Part shown: one piece after another, positions 35,328 to 43,115 of the stretch
How the letters are laid out: each line of letters starts with the position of its first letter
How positions within the stretch are numbered: position 1 is the first letter of the stretch
Source of the DNA: AG-339-G14 sp902553315
GTDB lineage: Bacteria; Pseudomonadota; Gammaproteobacteria; Magnimaribacterales; AG-339-G14
Length of the DNA: 64,000 nt
Direction: 5' to 3'
NCBI GenBank assembly: GCA_902553315.1
Contig: CACDKN010000001.1
Location: 310,001-374,000, forward strand
Program-made: the position numbers and the translations under genes
The notes under the pieces: model-generated
The model's database searches: none
What the model saw: only the letters and a program-made list of their open reading frames with translations
Told to the model about the DNA's origin: nothing

Positions 35328-35750
35328 ATGCTTTACCTTACAATAACAACAGTACATATCGTTTCAGTTATTGCTTGGATGGCAGCACTTTTTTACTTAC
35401 CAAGATTATTTGTCTATCACGCGAAACATAATGAAGAAAAAATGTTATCGAGTGTTTTTAAAGTTATGGAATCAAGATTATATGGCGTGATTGCAACTCC
35501 AGCTATGGTATTTGTTTGGCTAACAGGAATATATTTAGTTATTTATCAGGGAACTCAAATTTGGCTGAACTTAAAAATATTTTTCGTCTTTTTAATGACT
35601 CTATACCATTTCTTTTTATTTTTTTCTCTCAAAAAGTTTGAAGGAGATATGAACAATTTTTCTGAAAAGTTTTTTCGAATCATAAATGAGGTTCCCACGA
35701 TTTTAGTTATAATCATCGTTGGGTTAGTTGTTTTTAAACCTAATTTTTAA
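35328..35750 (+). CDS. hemJ: Protoporphyrinogen IX oxidase, HemJ type
   Basis: Small integral membrane enzyme that oxidises protoporphyrinogen IX, replacing HemG or HemY. The 140-residue protein has four hydrophobic helices and the HemJ features HIVSVIAWMAALFYLPRLFVY with conserved His10 and WLNLKIFFVF with conserved Lys83. I start at ATG 35328, one base after the hemF stop; a longer in-frame extension into hemF (from 35256) has no HemJ similarity. With it the operon encodes every step from porphobilinogen to heme. Confidence 0.92.
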   Translation: MLYLTITTVHIVSVIAWMAALFYLPRLFVYHAKHNEEKMLSSVFKVMESRLYGVIATPAMVFVWLTGIYLVIYQGTQIWLNLKIFFVFLMTLYHFFLFFSLKKFEGDMNNFSEKFFRIINEVPTILVIIIVGLVVFKPNF

Positions 35751-35752
35751 TT

Positions 35753-35941
35753 ATGAAAATACTAAAAGTTTTTGAAGATGTTGAATTAATCTTAGTTGAT
35801 CTAGAAGTAAACATGGGCACTGAAAAAAGAAGCGCACCGACTTTATGTGCGAGATATCAGGGAAAAATAATTCCACTTAATTCTGCTCATGATGGAAGAC
35901 CTATTTTGATGAACGAGCAAAATGCGCTCAACGACAATTAA
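35753..35941 (+). CDS. Unrecognised 62-residue protein closing the heme operon
   Basis: Not recognised. ATG 35753 lies 2 bp after the hemJ stop, so it is almost surely co-transcribed and perhaps translationally coupled. The protein is soluble-looking, mixed charge, with one Cys in TLCARYQGKIIP and a compact beta-like pattern (KVFEDVELILVDLEV, then GKIIPLNSAHDGRPI). It has no signal peptide or membrane helix. Its 3' end is 3 bp from the convergent ubiH-like gene. A role tied to heme handling or HemJ is suggested only by position; it could also be a spurious ORF, though the tight packing argues for a real gene. Confidence 0.6.
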   Translation: MKILKVFEDVELILVDLEVNMGTEKRSAPTLCARYQGKIIPLNSAHDGRPILMNEQNALNDN

Positions 35942-35944
35942 TTA

Positions 35945-37078
35945 TTAAAGTTCTGTTGCTAGCTGCATAAATCTTTTCTTTAAAGGAGCAATGTCGTTAG
36001 CAACTTTAAAAGCAGTATTTCGTAACAATCTAACCCAAATGTTTTTATTTTCAAATCCTCTTTTAAAGGCTTCCATACTTGCAGCAAGAGCAAGGTTTAT
36101 AGGAATTCTTTTTCGATTGTAAGCCTTAGCAATTTTATCGAAATCTAAACTGCTTTCGGCATTTATTAATTCTGATAAACAAATAACATCCCCAATGCCG
36201 GCATTAAGACCCAAACCTGCCAAAGGATGAATTTGATGTGCGGCATCACCCAATAAAAAAACACCGTTTTTCGCAAATGTCTTCGAAGATAGATGATTCA
36301 AAGGGAAACTTTGTCTTACCGATGAGAAAGACAGATCTCCAATTTCTTCACCAAAATGTGAGTAGATAGATTGAATGAACTCCTCTTCACCTTTTTGAAG
36401 AAATTCAAAAGCGTATTCATCGTCAATGGACCAAATCATTGTTAGCTCTTCCTTATTAATTGGTAAAAGAGCCAAGGGTCCAACCTTAGTAAAAGTCTGC
36501 TTAATTGTTGAGTCTATTTGATTTGATTTAAAATTTGCAACTATAGCTGTTTGGTTATAACTCCAGCTTCTTGATTTAAACTTCGCTAAATTCCTTACGG
36601 ATGAGCTTATCCCGTCACATCCAATTAATATACTACAACTAATAATGTCTTCAGAAGTTCTACATATAATCTCTGAACTCTCTTTTTTTACCTCTTCTAA
36701 GTTATTTTCCCAATAAAAAGATATTTGCTTTTCATCTAGTGCGTTAAGGGCAAATTTTTGAATATCACCTTCGCAGACAATATGTCCTAAATTTTCTCTT
36801 TCTGTATCTTTAGAGTTAAATTCAATAAATCCAGATCCCTCTTGGTCCCAAACTTTAATAGTTTCGTAGGGAAAAGCGTTAGGTTTAATTAGATGCCAAA
36901 GATCCAGCTTTTTTAAAAAATTTAAACTGTTTGAATTTATTGAAAGATGTCTTTTACTAAATTTTGGGGATCCTACTGAATCAATTATTCCAATAGATAA
37001 ATCGTCTGACTTTAAGGAATTTGCTAGAGTGGTTCCAATAACTCCTGAACCAACAATTAAAATATCATGATGCTTCAT
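35945..37078 (-). CDS. UbiH/UbiI/UbiF-family FAD-dependent monooxygenase
   Basis: Flavin hydroxylase of ubiquinone biosynthesis. The 377 residues show the FAD Rossmann motif LIVGSGVIGTTLA (6-18), a middle IGCDGISSSVRNLA (DG motif) and GDAAHQIHPLAGLGLNAGIGD (about 280-300), all typical of the UbiH/UbiF/VisC group. Downstream of pepP with a 4-bp overlap, as E. coli ubiH is. E. coli has ubiI next to ubiH; only one such gene is here, so it may have broadened regioselectivity. Which ring position it hydroxylates cannot be told. Confidence 0.86.
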   Translation of the reverse strand: MKHHDILIVGSGVIGTTLANSLKSDDLSIGIIDSVGSPKFSKRHLSINSNSLNFLKKLDLWHLIKPNAFPYETIKVWDQEGSGFIEFNSKDTERENLGHIVCEGDIQKFALNALDEKQISFYWENNLEEVKKESSEIICRTSEDIISCSILIGCDGISSSVRNLAKFKSRSWSYNQTAIVANFKSNQIDSTIKQTFTKVGPLALLPINKEELTMIWSIDDEYAFEFLQKGEEEFIQSIYSHFGEEIGDLSFSSVRQSFPLNHLSSKTFAKNGVFLLGDAAHQIHPLAGLGLNAGIGDVICLSELINAESSLDFDKIAKAYNRKRIPINLALAASMEAFKRGFENKNIWVRLLRNTAFKVANDIAPLKKRFMQLATEL

Positions 37079-38316
37079 GTATCCATTAAAGCCTCAATGT
37101 CTTTAATTTCTTTTGGGACTAGATCAGTTAAAACTTCAAAACTATTTTCTGATACCAAAACATTATCTTCAATTCTAATACCAATATTTTTATATTTATC
37201 AGGAACATTCAAAGAATTATTTATGTATATACCAGGCTCAATAGTTGTAATCATGCCTGGGACGTAGTCTGTCCATTCGCCATTTTCTTTCTTTCCACCT
37301 ACGTCATGCACATCTAAACCAAGATAATGTCCAACCCTATGCATATAAAAATTAAAATATTTCTTTGTTTCAATTATTTCGTTTAAATCTCCTTCTAATA
37401 AGCCTAAATCTTTTAGCCCTTGGCTGATAATTCGTACCGATTCATCATGCGCTTTTAATGGATTTGAGCCTGGAACGACTTGTTCAATAGATTTTTCACT
37501 TGCTTCAAGAACTATTTCGTATATTTCTCGTTGCGGTTTTGAAAATTTCCCGTTAATTGGAAAGGTTCTTGTAATATCACTTGCATAATTTTTATACTCA
37601 CATCCAGCATCTACTAGAACTAGTTCCCCATCATTAAGTAAGTCTTTGTTGTCATTGTAATGAAGCACGCAAGAGTTTTTTCCTCCTCCAACGATTGAAG
37701 GATAAGCACATGCTCTGGCTCCATGAGACATAAATTCATGAAGATATTCAGCTTCTAGTTGATATTCATACATTCCAGGCTGCACAGATCTCATTGCTCG
37801 CATGTGCGCCAAAGAAGAAATATTGCAGGCTTTTTTTATGAGTTCAAGTTCTTCATTTGATTTTATTGATCTCATTTTAGAGACTTCAAGATCTAAAGAC
37901 AGAAAATCATTTTCGTAATCAGGTAAGATTCTTTTTAATTTAGAAATTGATGAATCAAAGCAGTAGATATTTGAAATATCTTTTGTGATTTCTAATAGAT
38001 TTGTTTGAAAGTCTTTTAAAGCCATGCCTTTAGTAGCACCAAACCTTTTTACATTATCTGGCCCTATTATTTCCCCATCCCATTGTTCTTTTAGTTTATT
38101 TTTCTCTTTACAAAAAATAAAAAAATCATTTTTTTTTAAAATTGCAATCGATTGAGATTCAGGGAAATTTGTTAAATAACTGAAGTTACTGTTTTGTCTG
38201 AACGGAAAGTTTACGTCACCATTTCTTATCATTTCTTCTGAACCAAAAAGAATTGCTATTGAGTTTTCTTTAAAACTCTCAAGCAAGGCTTGTCTTCTTT
38301 CTGAAAAAATATCCAT
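37075..38316 (-). CDS. pepP: Xaa-Pro aminopeptidase
   Basis: Metallo-aminopeptidase P, which removes the N-terminal residue from peptides with proline second. The 413-residue protein has the N-terminal creatinase-like domain (FPFRQNSNFSYLTNFPES) and the pita-bread domain with LVDAGCEYKNYASDITRTFP (two metal Asp), HRVGHYLGLDVHDVG (metal His), TIEPGIYI and IGIRIEDNVLV (metal Glu). It heads a two-gene unit with the ubiH-like gene; ygfB, which precedes pepP in many gammaproteobacteria, is missing. Confidence 0.95.
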   Translation of the reverse strand: MDIFSERRQALLESFKENSIAILFGSEEMIRNGDVNFPFRQNSNFSYLTNFPESQSIAILKKNDFFIFCKEKNKLKEQWDGEIIGPDNVKRFGATKGMALKDFQTNLLEITKDISNIYCFDSSISKLKRILPDYENDFLSLDLEVSKMRSIKSNEELELIKKACNISSLAHMRAMRSVQPGMYEYQLEAEYLHEFMSHGARACAYPSIVGGGKNSCVLHYNDNKDLLNDGELVLVDAGCEYKNYASDITRTFPINGKFSKPQREIYEIVLEASEKSIEQVVPGSNPLKAHDESVRIISQGLKDLGLLEGDLNEIIETKKYFNFYMHRVGHYLGLDVHDVGGKKENGEWTDYVPGMITTIEPGIYINNSLNVPDKYKNIGIRIEDNVLVSENSFEVLTDLVPKEIKDIEALMDT

Positions 38317-38371
38317 AAATCACATTTTATCTCATTGTGGAATGCGTTAAAGACTAAGATTAGAATAAGTT

Positions 38372-38557
38372 ATGAAGAATTCTTTAGAAGATAATGTTCA
38401 AGAATTACTTTCTTTGTCTAAAAAGCTAAGAGAAGCAAACACAGATCTTAGAAATAAGAATCAGAAGTTAAAAGACGAAAACTTTAAACTGAAAGAAAAA
38501 CTTGAATTAACTGCAAATAAAATTGAAAATCTAATAGATAAACTGGAGTCAATATGA
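38372..38557 (+). CDS. Small coiled-coil protein (TIGR02449-like)
   Basis: 61 residues, almost entirely one coiled coil with leucine/isoleucine heptads (VQELLSLSKKLREAN, KLKDENFKLKEKLE). It overlaps zapA by 4 bp and lies at the site where many gammaproteobacteria have a short ZapB-like coiled-coil protein (TIGR02449 family) next to zapA. A role in division-ring assembly with ZapA is inferred from coupling. It diverges from pepP across 55 bp. Confidence 0.75.
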   Translation: MKNSLEDNVQELLSLSKKLREANTDLRNKNQKLKDENFKLKEKLELTANKIENLIDKLESI

Positions 38558-38943
38558 GTAAAGACGAGGAAGAAATTATTTCAATTAAAGTCGCAGGAGT
38601 AGATTATCAATTACATTGCCCCAAGGACGAGCAACGCGGCCTAATTAATGCTGCGGATTATTTAAATAAAAAAATCAGAAAAATTAAAAGACAAGCAAAG
38701 TTTTTAAGTATAGAGAAGGCTTCGATATTAGCTGGCCTTGAAGTCACTAATGAACTTTTAAACTCGGATAAAATAGAATTGAATGATACCCAAGAATCAG
38801 CAGAAGCTGCTAAAGAAGAAATTGCTGAAAACTCACATTCAGAAAAGCCTCAATTAGAAGAGAGAGCGACTGAACCTGAAAAGAAAACAGATGATTTGAG
38901 TATAAAACTAGTTTCTGAGATTTCAGAACTATCCAAATTATAA
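38554..38943 (+). CDS. zapA: Cell division protein ZapA
   Basis: FtsZ-associated protein that bundles protofilaments in the Z ring. Residues 1-75 match ZapA: ISIKVAGVDYQLHCP, GLINAADYLNKKIR and KASILAGLEVTNELL. The C-terminus (about 76-129) is a longer Glu/Ala-rich acidic tail than in E. coli ZapA (109 aa). It starts within the stop of the coiled-coil gene, and the 6S RNA promoter overlaps its stop codon, as in the conserved zapA-ssrS-ygfA arrangement. Confidence 0.9.
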   Translation: MSKDEEEIISIKVAGVDYQLHCPKDEQRGLINAADYLNKKIRKIKRQAKFLSIEKASILAGLEVTNELLNSDKIELNDTQESAEAAKEEIAENSHSEKPQLEERATEPEKKTDDLSIKLVSEISELSKL

Positions 38944-38949
38944 AGTTGC

Positions 38950-38955
38950 TATAAT
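38950..38955 (+). promoter_or_regulatory. -10 element of the 6S RNA promoter
   Basis: TATAAT seven bases past the zapA stop codon and about 6-7 bases before the predicted 6S RNA 5' end. A clear -35 is not seen at 17 bp. Strong AT-rich -10 regions are usual for ssrS. Confidence 0.6.
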
Positions 38956-38960
38956 TATTA

Positions 38961-39133
38961 TGCTTTCTGGGTTATTTGCTAGCCAAATAACACTTCGAGC
39001 CGATACAAAAAAATAAGGGAATTTGATACTTATTTTTGTTGAGCACCCATTAGGATTGCCTGAAAAAATAGTGATTTTTCCCGACCTGAACTTTTCGGTT
39101 CGGGTAAATTTCGCGGCGGTAACTTGGAAAGCT
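38961..39133 (+). ncRNA. ssrS: 6S RNA
   Basis: 6S RNA mimics an open promoter and sequesters sigma-70 holoenzyme in stationary phase. The gene sits between zapA and ygfA as in E. coli and Pseudomonas, and is about 173 nt. Sequence landmarks are GAGCCGATA (38997-39005 region), a GAGCA segment followed by GCCT, a hairpin CCCGACC/GGTTCGGG (39080-39105) and the 3' GCGGCGG box (39112-39118). The ends pair: GCTTTC (38962-38967) with GAAAGC (39127-39132), extended by GGGTTA with TAACTT. An AT-rich arm ACAAAAAAATAAG/CTTATTTTTGT lies in the middle. Exact ends are inferred from pairing. Confidence 0.85.
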
Positions 39134-39143
39134 CCTCATCAGA

Positions 39144-39713
39144 ATGCAAAAAGAAAGAGTAAGAGAATTCATCAAAGATAAGTTCGTTCAAATTACAGTG
39201 CATGAAAAAAAGACTTTTAATGACAATATTTTTAAAAATTTTGTCGAGTTATTTGACCTAAAAAAACCTCTTAGAATTGGTTCTTACGTTTCTAAAGAAA
39301 ATGAAGTCTGTTCAGAACAAATTAATAATTACATTCTAGAAAAGGGTTCTGAGCTTTTTCTTCCAAAGATATATGAAAATACAAAACAAAAAAAAATAAA
39401 ATTTTTTCGATTCTTTAAAAATGACTCTTTAACCAAAGGAAAATATAATTTATTGGAGCCAAAAAGTTTAAGAAAAGCTATTAAACCAAACTATCTAGAT
39501 TTCATAATAATTCCAGTAAGAGCTATCAATAAAGGCAATAAACGGTTAGGTTTTGGGGGCGGTTTTTATGACAGAAGCTTAAAAAACGTCGATAAACTGA
39601 AATTCCTCTCTTTATGCTATGAATTTCAATTAAACCTCTCTTTCAAGGCAGATTATCATGATTTAGAGTTAACTACTTTAATCTACCCAGGCGGCTATTT
39701 TAAAAAAGCTTGA
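39144..39713 (+). CDS. ygfA: 5-formyltetrahydrofolate cyclo-ligase
   Basis: Converts 5-formyl-THF to 5,10-methenyl-THF with ATP. The 189-residue protein has the N-terminal basic KERVREFIKDKF segment, IGSYVSKENEV, the substrate loop and the signature RLGFGGGFYDRSL. Immediately downstream of the 6S RNA and probably processed from the same transcript, as in E. coli ssrS-ygfA. The 3' end overlaps convergent ilvA by 19 bp. It links to the folate theme of rsmA-operon SDR and purH. Confidence 0.9.
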   Translation: MQKERVREFIKDKFVQITVHEKKTFNDNIFKNFVELFDLKKPLRIGSYVSKENEVCSEQINNYILEKGSELFLPKIYENTKQKKIKFFRFFKNDSLTKGKYNLLEPKSLRKAIKPNYLDFIIIPVRAINKGNKRLGFGGGFYDRSLKNVDKLKFLSLCYEFQLNLSFKADYHDLELTTLIYPGGYFKKA

Positions 39714-41227
39714 TAGCCTTTATTTTTAGTAACTCTAAGAAAAGGATATTCAATCTTTAACAAATCTTTCTGTAAATCTTCCAATTCTATTTCCTCGATA
39801 GAGAAGCCAACCAAGGCTCCCCCATAGATAGAACCTTGATTCTTGTAATGAAATAAAGTTATGTTCCATTTATCCTTAAGTAAGTTCAAAAATTCCATCA
39901 ATGCACCAGGTCTCTCAGGAAAGTCAACTTTAAAAACCTCTTCAATTTTTCCATTTGGAAATTGACTCGGCCTGCCTCCGGTCATGTATCTTAGATGTAC
40001 CTTAGAAATTTCATCATTGCTCAAATCCAATAAATTGAATTTTTTATTCTTCATACTTTTCATAAATGCAATTTTATTTTTTTTATCTCCAGATAGTTCA
40101 AGTCCGAGCAAAATTTTGCCAACTTTTTCACTATCAATTCTATAGCTAAATTCCGTAATATTTTTTTGACCCACTGCTTTACAAAGCTTACGAAAACTTC
40201 CTTTTTCTTCTGGTATTTCTACGCTAAAAATTAATTCTCTTTCTTCACCCATTTTTGACCTTTCTACTATGTGAGCTAAAGATTCAAAATTTAAATTGGA
40301 TCCACAATAAGTGGCAATTAAGTTCTTATTTTTAATTTTTCTTTTTGCAATGTATTTTTTTAAACCCGCTAAAGCTAAAGCTCCTGTCGGTTCAGGTACA
40401 GTTCGAGTCTCTGCAAAAGTATCTTTAACGGCAGCACAAATCTCGTCGGTACTCACAGTAATTGAGTCATCTAACCATTCCTTAATCAATTGATAATTAT
40501 TTAAGCCGATTTGTTTTGCTGCTGCCCCGTCAGCAAAAAGCCCAACTTTATCTAGTTTAATTCTTTTCCCGACTTCTAAAGATTTATATAGACCTGCAGC
40601 ATCTTCTGCCTCCACTGCAACAATTTTTATTTTAGGATTGAACGATTTTATGTAGGCACCAAGTCCTGAAATAAGACCGCCTCCACCAACGGCAACAAAA
40701 ATAACATCAATTTTTTCTTGAAATTCTTCAATTATTTCTTTTCCAATAGTACCTTGACCTGAAATAACTTCTGGATCGTCAAAAGGGTGAATGAAGGGTA
40801 ATTTATTTTTTCGACAAAATCTTAAAGCAGAGTCAAGAGATTCATCAAAATTGTCTCCAACTAAAACAACTTCTGATTTCATTTTTTTAACTTCTTCTAT
40901 TTTTATGGACGGCGTTGTTCTTGGCATAAAAATTGTAGCTTTAATTTTTAATTTTTTTGCTGAGTAGGCAACGCCTTGCGCATGGTTTCCAGCGGAAGCG
41001 GTCACGATATGATTTACATTGTCTTTGTTAACTAAGTGACTAATTTTATTGTAAGCTCCTCTGATTTTGAAAGAATGCGTAGGTTGCAGATCCTCTCTTT
41101 TGAGAAAAATTTTATTTTTTAAATTCGAAGATAAATTTTCTGCTTTAGTAATTGGCGAGCGAATTGCCACGTCATAAACTCTTGAATTGTCTATTTTATT
41201 TACATATTTTCTACTTTTTTTAAGCAT
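39695..41227 (-). CDS. ilvA: Threonine ammonia-lyase, biosynthetic
   Basis: PLP-dependent deamination of threonine to 2-oxobutanoate, the first committed step to isoleucine. The catalytic domain holds the PLP lysine K54 in HSFKIRGAYNK, TASAGNHAQGVAY, the glycine-rich VAVGGGGLISG and a DGAAAKQIG stretch. The C-terminal third (about 325-510) has two ACT-like regulatory lobes (RELIFSVEIPEEKGSF and FKVDFPERPGALMEFL), as in feedback-inhibited E. coli IlvA (514 aa). Monocistronic; divergent from rpiA. Confidence 0.95.
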   Translation of the reverse strand: MLKKSRKYVNKIDNSRVYDVAIRSPITKAENLSSNLKNKIFLKREDLQPTHSFKIRGAYNKISHLVNKDNVNHIVTASAGNHAQGVAYSAKKLKIKATIFMPRTTPSIKIEEVKKMKSEVVLVGDNFDESLDSALRFCRKNKLPFIHPFDDPEVISGQGTIGKEIIEEFQEKIDVIFVAVGGGGLISGLGAYIKSFNPKIKIVAVEAEDAAGLYKSLEVGKRIKLDKVGLFADGAAAKQIGLNNYQLIKEWLDDSITVSTDEICAAVKDTFAETRTVPEPTGALALAGLKKYIAKRKIKNKNLIATYCGSNLNFESLAHIVERSKMGEERELIFSVEIPEEKGSFRKLCKAVGQKNITEFSYRIDSEKVGKILLGLELSGDKKNKIAFMKSMKNKKFNLLDLSNDEISKVHLRYMTGGRPSQFPNGKIEEVFKVDFPERPGALMEFLNLLKDKWNITLFHYKNQGSIYGGALVGFSIEEIELEDLQKDLLKIEYPFLRVTKNKGYQAFLK

Positions 41228-41296
41228 GGCTATCTTTTAAGCTGAGCATTATACTTTTAGTATGGATAAGTACCATAAATTAACTTACTTTTTTCT

Positions 41297-41956
41297 ATGA
41301 GCCCTAAAAAACAAGCAGCCGAATATGCTTTTGAATCAGTAAAAAATCTGCTGGATAAGAATTTTGTTCTAGGAATCGGCACAGGCTCAACAACTAATTA
41401 TTTCATTGAACTACTGAAAGAAAAAAAACCTGAAATTAAGTGTTTTGTCTCTAGCTCGGTAGCTAGCACCGAGCTTCTAAAAGATGCCGGTTACTCAGAG
41501 GCCGAATTGAACGATGTTGGCGGACCAGATTTATATATTGACGGAGCTGATGAGGTGAACTCAAAATTAGAATTGATAAAAGGCGGAGGTGGCGCTCTTA
41601 CCAGAGAAAAAATCATTGCATCAGCTTCAAAAACTTTCATCTGTATAATTGATAAGTCAAAAATTGTGGACAGATTTGGTAAATTTCCTGTCGCGATAGA
41701 AGTTATTCCAATGGCCAGAAGTTTTGTTTCAAGGCAGGTCGTGGCTATGGGAGGAAGGCCAGCCTATAGAGTTGGTTTTATAACTGACAACGGAAATCAG
41801 ATTATCGATGTTAGTAATTTAAACTTTGATGTCCCTTTTGAAACAGAAAGTAGAATTAATAGAATTCCTGGGGTTGTTGAAAATGGGATTTTTGCTGCAC
41901 GCAAGGCAGATAAGATTATTGTTGCAGATGGGCAGAAAGTGTCCGAATTAAAGTAA
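41297..41956 (+). CDS. rpiA: Ribose-5-phosphate isomerase A
   Basis: Interconverts ribose-5-phosphate and ribulose-5-phosphate. The 219 residues contain LGIGTGSTTNYFIE, the active-site DLYIDGADEVN (catalytic Asp pair), KGGGGALTREKI with catalytic Glu and conserved Lys, and CIIDKSK. It lies near ygfA/ilvA as in several gammaproteobacteria. Its end overlaps the convergent glutathione-peroxidase-like gene by 9 bp. Confidence 0.95.
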   Translation: MSPKKQAAEYAFESVKNLLDKNFVLGIGTGSTTNYFIELLKEKKPEIKCFVSSSVASTELLKDAGYSEAELNDVGGPDLYIDGADEVNSKLELIKGGGGALTREKIIASASKTFICIIDKSKIVDRFGKFPVAIEVIPMARSFVSRQVVAMGGRPAYRVGFITDNGNQIIDVSNLNFDVPFETESRINRIPGVVENGIFAARKADKIIVADGQKVSELK

Positions 41957-42502
41957 TTTTTCTATTTTGCTCAAAATAGATAAATCATCGGGTTCAACGT
42001 TGCTTGAGAAGACATGAGTTTCCCTTCCATTTTTGGAAATAAGAATTTTTGTGAAATTCCAGGAAGGCGCCTTTCCAGTTTTAGCATTTAAGCTTTTATA
42101 GAAATCGTTTGCTTTATCGCCCCTAACACTTGAAGTGGCAAAAAGTGGGAAGGAAACCCCGTAATTTGAATTACAGAATTCTTTAACTTTTTCTTCGTCA
42201 TTGTATTCTTGATACATGAAGTCTCTTGAAGGGAATCCTAAAATTACGAAATCTTCGTTATTATATTTAGCGTAAAGTTTTTGAAGATTTTCGTATTGAT
42301 AAGTAAATCCACATCTACTTGCAACATTAACTACCATGATTACCTTATCTTTGTACTTACAAAGGTTCTCATAACTTTGCGAATCAAGGATTCTTATTTC
42401 ATGGTCTAAATATGAAGGACATTCGATTGAATCGCTTTTTGGCCCAAAAGAAAGGGTTGATAAAGAGAAAACAGTCAAAATTGTCAAAAATAAAACTTTC
42501 AT
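41948..42502 (-). CDS. Exported glutathione peroxidase-like protein with altered active site
   Basis: Thioredoxin-fold peroxidase of the GPx family (184 aa). A signal peptide (1-19) puts it in the periplasm. The peroxidatic Cys64 is in NVASRCGFT, the Trp-Asn pair in PSWNFTK is kept and the FPLFATSSVRGDKANDFY segment is typical. The second motif, normally GFPCNQF, reads GFPSRDF (89-95): the tetrad Gln is Asp94 and the resolving-Cys position is Ser92. Activity may be changed or need an outside thiol. Last gene of the rpmB-rpmG-maf-lnt-ldt unit, following the transpeptidase gene by 1 bp. Confidence 0.83.
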   Translation of the reverse strand: MKVLFLTILTVFSLSTLSFGPKSDSIECPSYLDHEIRILDSQSYENLCKYKDKVIMVVNVASRCGFTYQYENLQKLYAKYNNEDFVILGFPSRDFMYQEYNDEEKVKEFCNSNYGVSFPLFATSSVRGDKANDFYKSLNAKTGKAPSWNFTKILISKNGRETHVFSSNVEPDDLSILSKIEKLL

Positions 42503-42503
42503 A

Positions 42504-43115
42504 TTAAAGATATGATTCTTTTTTACTATAAATTAAGACTTTTGTATTCTCTTTAACCCGATTAAACAATTTAATTACATCCTTATTCTTCATCCTTATA
42601 CATCCTAGAGAGGCTGGTTTTCCTATCAAGCCTTCTTCGGCGGTCCCATGGATATAAATGAACCTTTCTTTTGAATCTACATCACCACCTTTATTAATTC
42701 CTTGTTCAACTCCATCCAACCATAGAATTCTTGAGGTAATTACATCTTCTGGTATATCTATTACGTCTTTTATTGGAACTACTACTTCCTTGGTCCATTT
42801 TCTTCCTTTTAGGACGGCTCCCAAAGGTAAATCTTCGCCTATTTTCTCTGCAACGATATGTTCTCCCAAAGGAGTCTGAAAACTATTCATTTTATTTCCT
42901 ATTCCAAACGCAGACGACGAAATTGAAAAACTAATAGTTCTAAATCTTGTTTTAAAAAAAAGTTTCTGTTGATCAATATTGATAAGTATCAAATCACTTT
43001 TTTGATTTTTTTTTACAAAGTTTTCAACTAAGTCAAAATCTAAATCATTTTCATACATGGTTGTGGCACAACTGACAAAGAAAAAAGAGATAAAAAAAAT
43101 CTTTGTTATTTTCAT
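42504..43115 (-). CDS. L,D-transpeptidase (YkuD domain), probable lipoprotein
   Basis: Forms or edits L,D cross-links in peptidoglycan or attaches proteins to it. The 203-residue protein has an N-terminal hydrophobic signal with a lipobox-like FVSC at residues 13-16, then a YkuD domain (about 40-198) with IYIHGTAEEGLIGKPASLGCIRM, which carries the catalytic His and Cys. Phe at -3 is not ideal for a lipobox. It overlaps lnt, whose product finishes lipoprotein acylation, by 4 bp. The nearby dacA, mltB and mrdA genes act on the same polymer. Confidence 0.87.
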   Translation of the reverse strand: MKITKIFFISFFFVSCATTMYENDLDFDLVENFVKKNQKSDLILINIDQQKLFFKTRFRTISFSISSSAFGIGNKMNSFQTPLGEHIVAEKIGEDLPLGAVLKGRKWTKEVVVPIKDVIDIPEDVITSRILWLDGVEQGINKGGDVDSKERFIYIHGTAEEGLIGKPASLGCIRMKNKDVIKLFNRVKENTKVLIYSKKESYL

